NCBI RefSeq assembly: GCF_024400535.1
Contig: NZ_CP038800.1
Location: forward strand, 992,001 to 1,056,000
Length of the DNA stretch: 64,000 nucleotides
Origin: Treponema denticola
GTDB lineage: Bacteria; Spirochaetota; Spirochaetia; Treponematales; Treponemataceae
Direction: 5' to 3'
Below, piece by piece: positions 33,963 through 43,081 of the stretch. Position 1 is the stretch's first letter. Each line of letters starts with the position of its first letter. Under the pieces are notes generated by a model. The model saw only the letters and a program-made list of their open reading frames with translations. It made no database searches and was not told where the DNA came from. The translations under genes and the position numbers were made by a program.

Positions 33963-34661
33963 TTAAAATTTTTTATATGCTTGTGAAGGATCGAAAAGAC
34001 CTGACCTCTTTTCTCCCTTGATGCTTGGTATTGTTAAAATAATATCCGGCTCTACCCAGTTAGGATTCGCGGGATCGGGAAGTTTTTCTTTGTTGGCTTC
34101 ATACAGTTTTCGCCACATAAATGGATTTCCGTAAATTTCTTTTTTACCTGCGATATTCCATAAACAGTCCTTTTCCCCTCTCCATGTGCGTATTCTATAT
34201 TCAGCGGGAAGTTCGGCAAGCCCTGTGTTGTCTTTTCCCTTAACTACACCAAGGGCATCTAAGACCCGTTGAGCACAGACAATTGCAACATCATAGTTTT
34301 CGTTATCGAATGCAATACTTCCTGCATTTAAGGCTTCTTCTGCCGTTTTATAGGCTTCAGGGTATTTTTCTTCAGCACCGTTTGTCTTTGCCCAGTTAAA
34401 TCTGGTACGGGCCTTATTCATTTCCTGTTCTGCTTCGACTTTTGCAAGCATCCTTTGAATAAAGTCTGCCGACTGCTGTGCATAACTTTCTGCAAGTTTG
34501 GCATATTCTATGGCTGCATCATAATCGCCTTCATCATAAGATTTTGCTGCAAGCTCCGTATAGGCTCGGCTCTTTCTTTGATATTCATTGTCATCATAGG
34601 ACACGGAAAAAATAGGCATTAAAAGCGATAAGAATATTAAAATTATGATTACTTTTTTCAT
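33963..34661 (-). CDS. Periplasmic helical-repeat protein with C-terminal LysM-like domain
   Basis: The 232-residue protein has a signal peptide (MKKVIIILIFLSLLMPIFSVS), helical repeats (YDEGDYDAAIEYAKLAESYAQ, FDNENYDVAIVCAQRVLDAL) and a C-terminal LysM-like segment: YRIRTWRGEKDCLWNIAGKKEIYGNPFMWRKLYEAN...PDIILTIPS. LysM binds peptidoglycan, so a periplasmic cell-wall role is likely. The start overlaps the stop of the upstream lipoprotein gene by one base (TAATG), with AAGGAGG in front, showing translational coupling. The pair is reminiscent of treponemal TmpA/TmpB-type membrane proteins, but that is a weak impression. Confidence 0.68.
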   Translation of the reverse strand: MKKVIIILIFLSLLMPIFSVSYDDNEYQRKSRAYTELAAKSYDEGDYDAAIEYAKLAESYAQQSADFIQRMLAKVEAEQEMNKARTRFNWAKTNGAEEKYPEAYKTAEEALNAGSIAFDNENYDVAIVCAQRVLDALGVVKGKDNTGLAELPAEYRIRTWRGEKDCLWNIAGKKEIYGNPFMWRKLYEANKEKLPDPANPNWVEPDIILTIPSIKGEKRSGLFDPSQAYKKF

Positions 34662-35722
34662 TATAGTCCTCCTTGTCTTTTTGCGGACTTACCGCCGTTT
34701 CCCTCGTTACTTGTGTTTATGTTTTCAACGGGGGGTGAGGTTTCGGGTGTAGATACATTTTGTAAATCAAGCTCTCCATCGGTAAATCCCTCTCCGGCTT
34801 CTATTAAGGGGGCCTCTTTATCGGCTTCTAAGGCTAGGTTCGAGCTTTCCTGCTGTCTTTTTGCTGCTTCAGCCATTGCTTTTTCAGCTTCAGCTCTTTT
34901 TGCAGAAACTTCTTCATATAGTTTTGCAAAAAGATCTGCCGATTCGGTGTAAATTTTATATGCTTCTTTATAATTGGCTCTATCTGCAGCCGTTTTTCCT
35001 TTGTTAAATATTTTTACAGCCTTATTATATTCCTCTTTTCGGCTTCTTGCGGCCTTTATGGAGTCGCAATCTTCTTTATATTCTTTTGCTGAAGCACCGG
35101 CTGCATTTGTAAATTCAAGATAACCCCTGTTTACAACTTTTTTATAAAATTTTAAAGCATCTTCAGAAGCTTCTTTTGCCAGTTTATGATCCAAATTGTA
35201 GTGTTCGACAGCATTGAGTGAAAATTTTTCGGCTTCAACATAATCGTCCGGTGAAAACCTTGCAAAACTATTGTCTTCTATTTCTTTTCTTAGGCTTGAG
35301 GCCTCCATTAAGTTGGAAAGAGTATCATATCTTACAATAGCTTCATTATATTTCTCGATTGCGCCTTTTAGATTTCCGTATGAGGCATCAGCTTCAGCCT
35401 TTTGCCTAAGGTCTTCTGAAAATTTAAAAAAATCGGCATAAGACTTGTCGGCTCCAAGCGATACGGCTCTTCGTTTTGCCTTATTAACCTTTCCGTTTTC
35501 ACTCCTTAATAACTTAAGTTCTGCAAGGAGAGGATCTTCTTTAGGTTTAATAAGTTCAGCCTTAGGCTCTTCCTGCTTTACAGTATCTGCTTTTACTTCT
35601 TCAGTTTTTGCAGGTTCCGGTTTGGTGATGATATCTTCCGTTTTTTGCTTTGATGCGCATGAAAAAAACAAAAGCGTCATAAGGGCAAACAACACAATAA
35701 GTAATTTGTAATTTTTGTTCAT
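34661..35722 (-). CDS. Coiled-coil/helical-repeat lipoprotein
   Basis: The 353-residue protein has a lipoprotein signal ending LLFFSC and a Lys/Glu/Pro-rich tether (TKPEPAKTEEVKADTVKQEE). A long helical region follows with repeats such as YGNLKGAIEKYNEAIVRYDTL and YKEAYKIYTESADLFAKLYEE, then a Ser/Glu/Gly-rich tail. It is presumably anchored to the inner or outer membrane with the helical body in the periplasm. Coupled by TAATG to the LysM-like protein, so the two probably work together at the cell wall. It may correspond to the treponemal TmpA-type lipoproteins; homology was not tested. Confidence 0.68.
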   Translation of the reverse strand: MNKNYKLLIVLFALMTLLFFSCASKQKTEDIITKPEPAKTEEVKADTVKQEEPKAELIKPKEDPLLAELKLLRSENGKVNKAKRRAVSLGADKSYADFFKFSEDLRQKAEADASYGNLKGAIEKYNEAIVRYDTLSNLMEASSLRKEIEDNSFARFSPDDYVEAEKFSLNAVEHYNLDHKLAKEASEDALKFYKKVVNRGYLEFTNAAGASAKEYKEDCDSIKAARSRKEEYNKAVKIFNKGKTAADRANYKEAYKIYTESADLFAKLYEEVSAKRAEAEKAMAEAAKRQQESSNLALEADKEAPLIEAGEGFTDGELDLQNVSTPETSPPVENINTSNEGNGGKSAKRQGGL

Positions 35723-35853
35723 TATTACCTCCTGATTTAAGTAATGATACTCTTTTTTAACCCTTTTTTCAAGTATTTATTTTTTTTATTTAATTTTAAA
35801 ATTTTACTATTTATTACAAAAAATAAGTATAAGAATTATAGAGGGGTGTGAAT

Positions 35854-38013
35854 ATGAGAAATATTATTTTACAAACAGATCAAGAAGATTGCAGTGTCGC
35901 ATGTATTGCGAATATATGCAGGCACTATGGGAAGCCTATCGATATCTGCAAGATAAGAGAATTGGTTGAAACCGGTAATAAAGCAAGTTCGGGTTTAGGC
36001 ATAATTAATGCTGCCGAATCTTTAGGTTTTTCATGCCGAGGCGCCGTGTCGGAATCAAAAAAGGTTCCTAAAAATATACCGATGCCCTTTATTGCTCATG
36101 TTATGAGGGGGAAAGAGAATTATTATCTTGTGGTTTATAAGGCAGATTCAACTTATGTCTATCTGACAGACCCTGCTATGGGTTACCAAAAAGTTAGAGC
36201 GGAAATTTTTAAAAGAAATTGGACAGGAGTCTTTTTTATACTTGTACCTGATACGGACCTTTCTAAAAAAGAGGTTTCATCAAATATTCTTTCGCGTTTT
36301 TTACCTATTTTAAAACGGTATAAAAAAGCTGCGGCTCAAATCTTTTTGGCGAGCTTGGTTTTGTCTTTTTTAGGTATAATAAGTGCCTTTTATTTTAGAT
36401 TTTTAATTGATGAAGTTCTAAGTGCTAATTTAAAAGATGCCCTTACTAGTTTTTCGATAGGTTTTTTTGCAGTAATAGTTTTTCGCGGAATGTTGGGTTT
36501 GGCTCGAAATCAATTATTGATGAGTATGAGTTATAAAATAGATACGGTTTTATTGTACCGTTATTTTGAACATGTGCTTCACTTGCCCATGCGCTTTTTT
36601 ACAGGAAAAAAGACCGGAGAAATTCTTGCAAGGATGAATGATACGGTTACTATAAGACAGCTTATTTCTGCAACTGCTTTGACCGTGCTTTTAGATTCAT
36701 TAATGCTGATTTTTGGTGCAGTTTTTCTAATTTCTCTAGGCTCTAATTTATTGGCTGCGGCTCTTATTCCGGTTATAATAAGTGCCGGATTAGTATGGCT
36801 TTATACAAAGCCTTATCAAATAAGAATAAAAAATAGGACTATGGCAGAAGCGGACAAGCATTCCTGTATTGTTGAAAGCTTAAATGGAATTTCTACTATA
36901 AAAGCCCTAGCTGCGGAATCGAAAGCTCTTGAACGGGCTGAATTCAAAATAGTAAAGGCTATTCAAAAGGGAATCAGCTTATCTTCTTTTTCGAACTATC
37001 AAAATAGTCTTCAAAATTTTATAGGAAGATGCGGAACCTTGGCCATATATTGGTTAGGCAGCTTAAATATCTTAAACGGATCAATGTCTTTGGGGCAACT
37101 GATTTCCTTTGTAATTCTTTCAGGTTATTTTTTAGATCCTTTAGCCCGTCTATTGACTCTTCAGCCTCAGCTGCAAGAAGCATATGTTGCTGCTGAAAGG
37201 CTTTCGGAAATTTTTGATGAAAAAACTGAAGATGATTTAGATAAGGGAAAAATAGAATTGGATGGTCTTGCCGGCAAAATTGATATAAAAAATTTATCCT
37301 TCAGTTATGATTCCAATAAAAAAAATTTAAATAATATAAATCTGACTATAAATGCCGGCGAAAGAGTCGCTTTTGTAGGTGCTTCAGGTTCCGGGAAAAC
37401 GTCCATTGCCAAACTTTTAATGAAATTTTATTTGCCGCAAGAAGGAGATATTTTTATAGATAACATCAATCTTAAAGATTTAAAAACCGGCTCTTACCGC
37501 AAACATATAGGCTATGTTCCTCAGGACATCCTCTTGTTTTCTGGTACGATAGCAGAAAACATAAATTGGAGTTCAGGGAACAGCGATTATAGGCGGATGA
37601 TTGCAGCTGCTGAAGTTTCGAGAGCTTCTTCATTTATAGATGCTCTTCCAGACAGATACAATTCTCTTGTAGGGGAACAAGGTGCAACCCTTTCAGGAGG
37701 AGAAAGACAGCGTATTGCAATTGCCCGCATCCTTTTGCACAATCCATCCATGCTAATTTTAGATGAAGCTACTTCCGCCTTGGATGGAATTCTGGAAGCG
37801 GAAGTTTTAAATACCCTTAAAGAAATCACTGTAGGCCGAACATTGATAATAATAGCTCACAGATTAAGCTCCATCAAGGACTGCGATAAAATCTTCGTGT
37901 TCGATAAGGGCGAAATAGCCGAGGTAGGAACACACGCAGACTTGCTTGAAAAAGACGGGGTTTATTCACGGCTCTGGGAAACACAAAACAATGTGGAGGA
38001 GGTTGTTGCATGA
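35854..38013 (+). CDS. C39-peptidase-containing ABC exporter (bacteriocin/peptide type)
   Basis: The ATG at 35854 is chosen; a GTG two codons earlier is also possible. The 719-residue protein starts with a C39 cysteine peptidase: QEDCSVACIANICRHYGK (catalytic Cys 13), PFIAHV (His about 81) and VYLTDPAMGY. Next are an exporter membrane domain (about 155-430) and an ATPase domain with Walker A GASGSGKTS, signature LSGGERQR and Walker B MLILDEATSAL. Such transporters cut double-glycine leader peptides while exporting the product. All peptidase and ATPase motifs are intact. It is followed without gap by HlyD and TolC-like genes, giving a full type I system, although no precursor peptide gene is visible nearby. 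Confidence 0.92.
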   Translation: MRNIILQTDQEDCSVACIANICRHYGKPIDICKIRELVETGNKASSGLGIINAAESLGFSCRGAVSESKKVPKNIPMPFIAHVMRGKENYYLVVYKADSTYVYLTDPAMGYQKVRAEIFKRNWTGVFFILVPDTDLSKKEVSSNILSRFLPILKRYKKAAAQIFLASLVLSFLGIISAFYFRFLIDEVLSANLKDALTSFSIGFFAVIVFRGMLGLARNQLLMSMSYKIDTVLLYRYFEHVLHLPMRFFTGKKTGEILARMNDTVTIRQLISATALTVLLDSLMLIFGAVFLISLGSNLLAAALIPVIISAGLVWLYTKPYQIRIKNRTMAEADKHSCIVESLNGISTIKALAAESKALERAEFKIVKAIQKGISLSSFSNYQNSLQNFIGRCGTLAIYWLGSLNILNGSMSLGQLISFVILSGYFLDPLARLLTLQPQLQEAYVAAERLSEIFDEKTEDDLDKGKIELDGLAGKIDIKNLSFSYDSNKKNLNNINLTINAGERVAFVGASGSGKTSIAKLLMKFYLPQEGDIFIDNINLKDLKTGSYRKHIGYVPQDILLFSGTIAENINWSSGNSDYRRMIAAAEVSRASSFIDALPDRYNSLVGEQGATLSGGERQRIAIARILLHNPSMLILDEATSALDGILEAEVLNTLKEITVGRTLIIIAHRLSSIKDCDKIFVFDKGEIAEVGTHADLLEKDGVYSRLWETQNNVEEVVA

Positions 38014-39149
38014 AATCTATCTTGTATCTTGAGGATTTAACTTATACAGGCGAGGTGCTGCAAGAACAAAATGCAGGAATTTTCAGTTCCGTAATTTCAA
38101 TTATCTGCCTTCTTGCTCTTTGTACCGTCTTTTGGCTCATTTTAGGAAAAAAAGAAGAGGTTGTAAGGGCTTCAGGTATGGTGCGTCCTATAGAAAATGT
38201 TTCCTTTGTAAAAACTTTTACGGCAGGAAAGATACAAAACATTCACTTTACATCAGGCCAATATGTCGAAAAAGGGACTATTCTTTTAAGCATTGACAAC
38301 ACAGTTGCTCAAAAGGAAAAGCAAAACCTTGAAAGCCTGATTTTTAAAACCGAACAGAAAATTAAGGATGCAGATGCATGCATTAAAAGTGCAGAAAAGG
38401 ACTTAATGCTTGTGCCGTTTAAAAGTGAAATAGCTTATAAACGGATGGAAAATTATTTTTCTGTAAAAACTAATTTGGAAAAAACGCTTGAGCTAAACCT
38501 CAGGGTTTTTGAAGAAGAAAAGTCTCTTCCATATTTTAGTTTGTCAAATCAAAAACTTGAACTGCTTAATTTAAATCTTGAAAAAAGCAGAAGGGACTTG
38601 GATCAGTATAAAAATTCTTTTTTTCATTCTCTTCTCAGTGAAAAAGAGGCTTTAGAGTTTCAAAAAGAAAATTTAAAGACATCCCTTTTTAAAGTAGAAG
38701 AAAGTTTAAAACTTTTTAATCTCTATGCTCCGATTTCAGGAGAAATAGAAGAAATTTCATCCCTTAACTGCGGGGATAATGTTTTTAGCGGTCAAGAAAT
38801 ATTAAAAATTGTGCCTTCCTCAAGTGAAAATATTAGGGTTGTGCTAAGACTACCTTCTTCAAAGGCCGGGCTTATAAGAGAAGACATGAAGGTCCGTTTA
38901 AAATTTCCCGCTTTTCCGCACCATGAATTCGGCAGCCTTGACGGGCAAGTGGAAACAATTCTTCCCGATGTTTTTTTAGGAGCAAAAAGTTCCGAATATG
39001 CAGTATTTGTAAAATTGGATGGAAATAGCTTGCCTGATAAAAAGGGTATAGCTCATTTTCTAAAAGTCGGATTGGACGCCGAGGCATCAATAATCACCGA
39101 AACAGGTTCTATCCTGTCATTTATATTAAAAAGATTGGAGGTAAAATGA
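38010..39149 (+). CDS. HlyD-family periplasmic adaptor of the peptide exporter
   Basis: The 379-residue protein has one membrane helix (about 28-48), a biotinyl-lipoyl half-motif around VVRASGMVRPIENVSFVKTF, a long coiled-coil hairpin (about 95-235), and a returning beta domain (LYAPISGEIEEISSLNCGDNVFSGQEILKI). It bridges the inner-membrane ABC exporter and an outer-membrane channel. The start overlaps the ABC gene (ATGA), and its own stop overlaps the next gene the same way. The length is normal and the frame intact. Confidence 0.88.
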   Translation: MKSILYLEDLTYTGEVLQEQNAGIFSSVISIICLLALCTVFWLILGKKEEVVRASGMVRPIENVSFVKTFTAGKIQNIHFTSGQYVEKGTILLSIDNTVAQKEKQNLESLIFKTEQKIKDADACIKSAEKDLMLVPFKSEIAYKRMENYFSVKTNLEKTLELNLRVFEEEKSLPYFSLSNQKLELLNLNLEKSRRDLDQYKNSFFHSLLSEKEALEFQKENLKTSLFKVEESLKLFNLYAPISGEIEEISSLNCGDNVFSGQEILKIVPSSSENIRVVLRLPSSKAGLIREDMKVRLKFPAFPHHEFGSLDGQVETILPDVFLGAKSSEYAVFVKLDGNSLPDKKGIAHFLKVGLDAEASIITETGSILSFILKRLEVK

Positions 39150-40555
39150 AAAAACTTGTATTAAATATAATTTTTGGCTTTATTTTATTTTCAGCCCATA
39201 CTGAAGTAAAAAAGGAGGTTGGAATAAACGAATTTTTTGAGAGGGTAAATCCCCTGATCGAAAAAAATCATCAGTATAAAAAAATGGAATTAGGTTTTAA
39301 ATTAAATGAGATGGGGACTTTTTCGGAGTTTACAAAGTGGCTGCCTTTCCCTTATCTTGATTTAAATAGTGCTGTTTCAGGTGTTAAGCTGGATCAACAT
39401 TATAAGCGCCTTGATCTTGCTTCTTCCTTATGGATTGGTCAAAGGATTCCATTGGGTATAGACCTTAAGCTTGCCGGTAAACAGTCATGCGGAATATTTT
39501 TTGATAATAAGCCTGAATATTCTTACAGCTTTAGTTCTTCTGCAGATTTAAATATTCCCCTTTGGTTTATGGCTCCTTCTATTCTGTCTGATTTTATAAA
39601 ACAGGATTTCGGACTTTATAAAATGAAAAAGCAGCTTTCCGTGCTAGAAAAAGATAAAGCAAAGAAGACCTTGATTATTAAAATACTTTCTGCTATAGGT
39701 TCCGAAAAAATTTTAAAGAAAAAGATAGAACTCTTGGAGAATGTTCAAAAATGGAACATTGAAGAAACTGCAAAAAACGAAATTTTATTTTCTCAAGGAA
39801 AGCTGTCTGTCTTGGACTTTTCCGAAAAAAATTAAAAGATCCGGCAAGAAGAAATTTTGCTTTTTCAAACAAAACAAATCTACGAAGTTCTTATGGGCGA
39901 AATAGAAGCTATGGGATTGAGTTTTAGAGATTTGAGCGAAGATATTAATTCTTGGCTGACTTTTTTTGAAAATTTTGCTTTTTATCTTCAAAAAGAAGCT
40001 CCAGCCGAGGATGAGCTGAGTCTTTTACAGCATGAAATTTCGTGGATGCAGTCGGTTCAAAATTTTAATACAAGGATTCCAAGGCTTTTTTTATCGGTCG
40101 GTGCTGATGTTGTTCCGTCTAAAGAAAATTATCCCTCTTTTCCGGCTGCTTTTACCGGGTATTGGAAGGATGATCCTAGGCTAAAGTGGTCGGTATCTAT
40201 GAATTTAAGAATAAACCTCTCTCCCTTGCATGATGATTTTAGACTGAATAAGAATTTTAAAATTTTAAAAGAGATTAACTCTTTGGATGAAAAATTTTTA
40301 AGGCACAGTATTGAAGAAGGAAAAAATAATGGGTTAAAAAATATAGAAAAATCCCTATTTCTATCCGAAATGTCAAAATCTGTCCTTGAAATTCAAAAAA
40401 ACTACTTTACCCTTGCTGAAGAGCTTTATAAACAAGGTAAGAGCAGTATTCACGATTTATATGCTGCAAAAAATCTCTTAGAAGAAACCGAAATAAATTA
40501 TTACGCTGAAAGATTATCGTATATTTTGAAGGTTTTGAATTTTTATAACTTTTAG
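39146..40555 (+). pseudogene. TolC-like outer-membrane efflux gene interrupted by an in-frame TAA
   Basis: Two halves lie in the same frame: 39146-39835 (229 residues, with signal MKKLVLNIIFGFILFSAHT and ending LSVLDFSEKN) and the continuation after TAA at 39833-39835, which reads KIRQEEILLFQTKQIYEVLMG on to 40555. The combined product would be 469 residues, the normal TolC-family length. FSQGKLSVLDFSE in the first half and LYKQGKSSIHDLYAAKNLL in the second are the two equivalent family repeats. Frame is preserved, so a single base change (for example CAA, AAA or GAA to TAA) explains the break. Readthrough or reinitiation at the TTG at 39857 cannot be excluded. Confidence 0.78.
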
Positions 40556-40575
40556 AGGCTCCGGCCTCTTTTAAA
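40553..40575 (+). terminator. Hairpin after the exporter operon
   Basis: AGAGGC and GCCTCT pair around TCCG and are followed by TTTT. A weaker second hairpin lies at about 40588-40625. Confidence 0.7.
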
Positions 40576-40660
40576 TTTACTTTTTAAAATCTCAGGCATT
40601 TCTTTATTAAGGAATGTCTGATTTTATTTCTAATTTAGTTAAAATTCTATAATCAAGCTA

Positions 40661-40689
40661 TTGACAAAAAGAAGTCTATTTGGTAAAAT
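40661..40689 (+). promoter_or_regulatory. Strong promoter of the tRNA-Thr/rpmG/secE/nusG operon
   Basis: A perfect TTGACA (40661-40666), a 17-base spacer and TAAAAT (40684-40689) place the start near 40696, 20 bases before tRNA-Thr. Confidence 0.85.
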
Positions 40690-40715
40690 GCTCGAACCTA
40701 TTTTATGGGTATTTT

Positions 40716-40788
40716 GCTCCTGTAGCTCAGTCGGCAGAGCACAACCATGGTAAGGTTGGGGTCAGCAGTTCAATTCTGCTCGGGAGCT
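40716..40788 (+). tRNA. tRNA-Thr (anticodon GGT)
   Basis: Acceptor arms GCTCCTG/CGGGAGC, the anticodon stem CAACC/GGTTG with loop ATGGTAA, and TTCAATT in the T loop give a complete cloverleaf. CCA is not encoded. Confidence 0.93.
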
Positions 40789-40826
40789 TTTCAGAAAAGA
40801 CCTATAATTTTGCGGAGGGTAAGATA

Positions 40827-40997
40827 ATGGCTAAAAAGACAGCTGTAGAGCTCATAGCTCTTCAATGCAGCGAATGCAAAAGAAAGAATTATACTACATC
40901 TAAGAACAGAAAAAATATTCAGGGTAAACTTGAACTTATGAAGTATTGTTCTTTTGATAGAAAGCATACATTGCATAAGGAAACAAAGATAAAGTAG
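40827..40997 (+). CDS. rpmG: 50S ribosomal protein L33
   Basis: ATG 40827 follows GGAGGG and gives a 56-residue protein, [19 protein letters not shown]33 lies on the large subunit near the E site. The first zinc-type pair CSEC is present but the second pair is reduced to a single Cys (KYCSFDRKH), so this is an incomplete-zinc form. It sits between two tRNA genes in the operon leading to secE, an arrangement common in many bacteria. Confidence 0.93.
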   Translation: MAKKTAVELIALQCSECKRKNYTTSKNRKNIQGKLELMKYCSFDRKHTLHKETKIK

Positions 40998-41042
40998 CCG
41001 AATGAATCCGCTGCCGTTTAGGTAACGGATTTATATTTAATT

Positions 41043-41115
41043 AGGTCAGTAGCTCCAATGGTAGAGCGTCGGTCTCCAAAACCGAATGTTGAGGGTTCGA
41101 GTCCTTCCTGGCCTG
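41043..41115 (+). tRNA. tRNA-Trp (anticodon CCA)
   Basis: Acceptor arms AGGTCAG/CTGGCCT, anticodon stem TCGGT/ACCGA with loop CTCCAAA, and GGTTCGAGTCC in the T arm give a complete cloverleaf between rpmG and secE. Confidence 0.93.
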
Positions 41116-41137
41116 TAATTTTAAAAACGAGGTTTTT

Positions 41138-41317
41138 ATGGCTAAGATTGGAACTTTTTGGAAAGAATGTATAGGAGAGCTTAGAAAGGTTGTATGGCCG
41201 ACAACTGCGGAAGTATGGTCTTCTGTAAAAGTTGTTTTGGTTTCTACTCTTATAGTGGCTGTTTTTCTCGGCGGTCTTGATGCTTTCTTTATAGCTTGTG
41301 TAGGTTGGATTTTTTAA
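41138..41317 (+). CDS. secE: Preprotein translocase subunit SecE
   Basis: The 59-residue protein has the short SecE plan: a conserved cytoplasmic amphipathic start (FWKECIGELRKVVWPTTAEVW) then one transmembrane helix (VKVVLVSTLIVAVFLGGLDAFF). SecE clamps the SecY channel of the Sec translocon. The order tRNA-Trp, secE, nusG is the widely conserved arrangement. GAGG precedes the ATG. nusG starts three bases after its stop. Confidence 0.95.
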   Translation: MAKIGTFWKECIGELRKVVWPTTAEVWSSVKVVLVSTLIVAVFLGGLDAFFIACVGWIF

Positions 41318-41320
41318 GTA

Positions 41321-41878
41321 ATGGCTAAGGCTTGGTATATTCTTCATACCTATTCGGGTTATGAGAATAAAATTGAAAGAACAATACGTACTCTCATCGA
41401 AAAAGGAATTATTTCTGCAGATTTTGTTACAGATATAAAGATACCTGAAGAGCTTGTAATCGAAAATAAGGGCGGAAAAAAACGCAATGTTAAACGCAAG
41501 TTTCTTCCCGGTTATATGCTTATTGAAATGAATTTGCCTGATGTGGGTTGGAAAAGTGTTTGTTCTGAAATCAGAAAGATTCAGGGTGTTACGGGCTTTT
41601 TGGGAACAGCGGGAAATGAAAAACCTCAGCCTATTTCTCCAGATGAAGCTAAAGAAATACTGCAAAAAACCGGCGAAATTAAGGGCGATAAGAATATCCG
41701 CGTTATTCAGAATTTCAGTGAAGGACAGCATGTTAAAATTATCGAAGGTGCTTTTGCCTCATTTACCGGCGTCATCGATGAAGTTATGGCAGATAAAAAC
41801 AAGTTAAGAGTTATGGTAGCAATTTTCGGCCGGACAACCCCGGTTGAAGTCGAAATGTCTCAAGCGGAAATCATTTAA
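41321..41878 (+). CDS. nusG: Transcription termination/antitermination factor NusG
   Basis: The 185-residue protein has the NGN domain (WYILHTYSGYENKIERTI...RKFLPGYMLIEMNLPD) and a C-terminal KOW domain (FSEGQHVKIIEGAFASFTGVIDEVMADKNKLRVMVAIFGR). NusG binds RNA polymerase at the clamp to raise processivity and couples to Rho or the ribosome. It is upstream of the rplK operon. A small hairpin follows, so partial termination before rplK is possible. Confidence 0.96.
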   Translation: MAKAWYILHTYSGYENKIERTIRTLIEKGIISADFVTDIKIPEELVIENKGGKKRNVKRKFLPGYMLIEMNLPDVGWKSVCSEIRKIQGVTGFLGTAGNEKPQPISPDEAKEILQKTGEIKGDKNIRVIQNFSEGQHVKIIEGAFASFTGVIDEVMADKNKLRVMVAIFGRTTPVEVEMSQAEII

Positions 41879-41888
41879 GGTTTAAATA

Positions 41889-41914
41889 AGTGCGGTCTTT
41901 TGCCCGCACTTTAA
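41889..41914 (+). terminator. Hairpin between nusG and rplK
   Basis: AGTGCGG and CCGCACT form a 7-bp stem followed by TTAATT. It may be a weak terminator or attenuator for the ribosomal protein genes. Confidence 0.55.
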
Positions 41915-41966
41915 TTGTATATTACGGGAGGAGGGTAGACCTCCGTTTGTACCGGAAGGAGAGAAG

Positions 41967-42398
41967 ATGGCAAAGAAAAAGGTTGTGACACAGATTAAAC
42001 TTCAGTGTCCGGCAGGAAAAGCAACTCCTGCACCGCCTATAGGCCCGGCTCTAGGCCCGCACGGTGTAAGTGCACCCCAGTTTGTACAGCAATTTAATGA
42101 CCGTACAAAGTCCATGGAGCCCGGTTTGGTTATCCCCGTTGTTATCACGGTATATGCAGATAAGAGTTTTACTTTTATCCTCAAAACACCGCCCGCATCG
42201 GTTTTAATCAAAAAAGCCTGTAAGATTGAAAAAGGTTCTGCCACGTCGGTTACTGCAAAAGTTGGAAAACTTTCAAAGGCCGCATTGGAAGAAATCGCAA
42301 AAACAAAGATGCCCGATATCAATGCAAACGACATTGAAGCTGCAAAGAAAATCATTGCAGGAACTGCACGAAGCATGGGTGTAGAGGTGGAGCGCTAG
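41967..42398 (+). CDS. rplK: 50S ribosomal protein L11
   Basis: The 143-residue protein has the L11 landmarks: [24 protein letters not shown], then [16 protein letters not shown], and the C-terminal RNA-binding [16 protein letters not shown]. It binds the GTPase-associated region of 23S rRNA. A leader of about 88 bases holds a small AGG/CCT-paired element (about 41928-41944) that might be an L1-type autoregulatory site, though this is not shown. AAGGAGAG precedes the ATG. Confidence 0.97.
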   Translation: MAKKKVVTQIKLQCPAGKATPAPPIGPALGPHGVSAPQFVQQFNDRTKSMEPGLVIPVVITVYADKSFTFILKTPPASVLIKKACKIEKGSATSVTAKVGKLSKAALEEIAKTKMPDINANDIEAAKKIIAGTARSMGVEVER

Positions 42399-42399
42399 T

Positions 42400-43080
42400 A
42401 TGAAACACGGAAAAAATTACAAAAATGCACTTGCAAAGTATGATTCTACAGCATCCTACGAGCTTCCCAAGGCTGTTGATATTGTCAAAGAGCTTAAATA
42501 CGCCAAATTCGATGAAACAGTTGAAGTTCATGTAAGTTTGACCCTTGGTAAGGGACAGAGCGTTAGAGATACCCTTGTTCTTCCCCACCAGTTTAGGGGC
42601 GAAAAAAAAGTTTTGGTTTTTTGTACGGACGATAGAGTAAAAGAAGCTCTTGACGCAGGAGCTGCTTATGCCGGTTCTACGGAATACATTGAAAAGGTAA
42701 AGGGCGGTTGGCTCGATTTTGATATCGCGGTTGCTACCCCCGACATGATGAAGGATGTAGGACGCTTGGGTATGGTACTCGGCCGACGAGGTTTGATGCC
42801 TAACCCCAAGACGGGAACGGTTACTACGGATATTGCAAGCGCTATAAATGAGCTTAAGAAGGGCCGTGTAGAATTCCGTGCCGACAAGGGCGGAGTTGTA
42901 CACCTTCCCATAGGAAAAATCTCTATGGATTCTTCTAAGATAGTTGAAAATATACAGGCTCTTATCAACGAAACGATGAGAAAAAAGCCTGCTGATGCAA
43001 AAGGCGACTATATCAGATCCGTATCGATTAGTTCGACAATGGGCCCCGGCGTTTGGGTTGATTATAAGGTAGGAGAGTAA
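42400..43080 (+). CDS. rplA: 50S ribosomal protein L1
   Basis: The 226-residue protein has typical L1 features: VDIVKELKYAKFDETVEVHVSL, the signature AVATPDMMKDVGRLGMVLGRRGLMPNPKTGTV and the C-terminal IQALINE. L1 forms the L1 stalk near the E site and often represses its own operon. It starts one base after the rplK stop. Confidence 0.97.
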   Translation: MKHGKNYKNALAKYDSTASYELPKAVDIVKELKYAKFDETVEVHVSLTLGKGQSVRDTLVLPHQFRGEKKVLVFCTDDRVKEALDAGAAYAGSTEYIEKVKGGWLDFDIAVATPDMMKDVGRLGMVLGRRGLMPNPKTGTVTTDIASAINELKKGRVEFRADKGGVVHLPIGKISMDSSKIVENIQALINETMRKKPADAKGDYIRSVSISSTMGPGVWVDYKVGE

Positions 43081-43081
43081 A

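Noticed and set aside
40680-40826. N-terminal extension of the L33 frame through the tRNA-Thr gene
   Set aside because: It reads through a tRNA. The true start is ATG 40827 with an RBS and normal L33 length.
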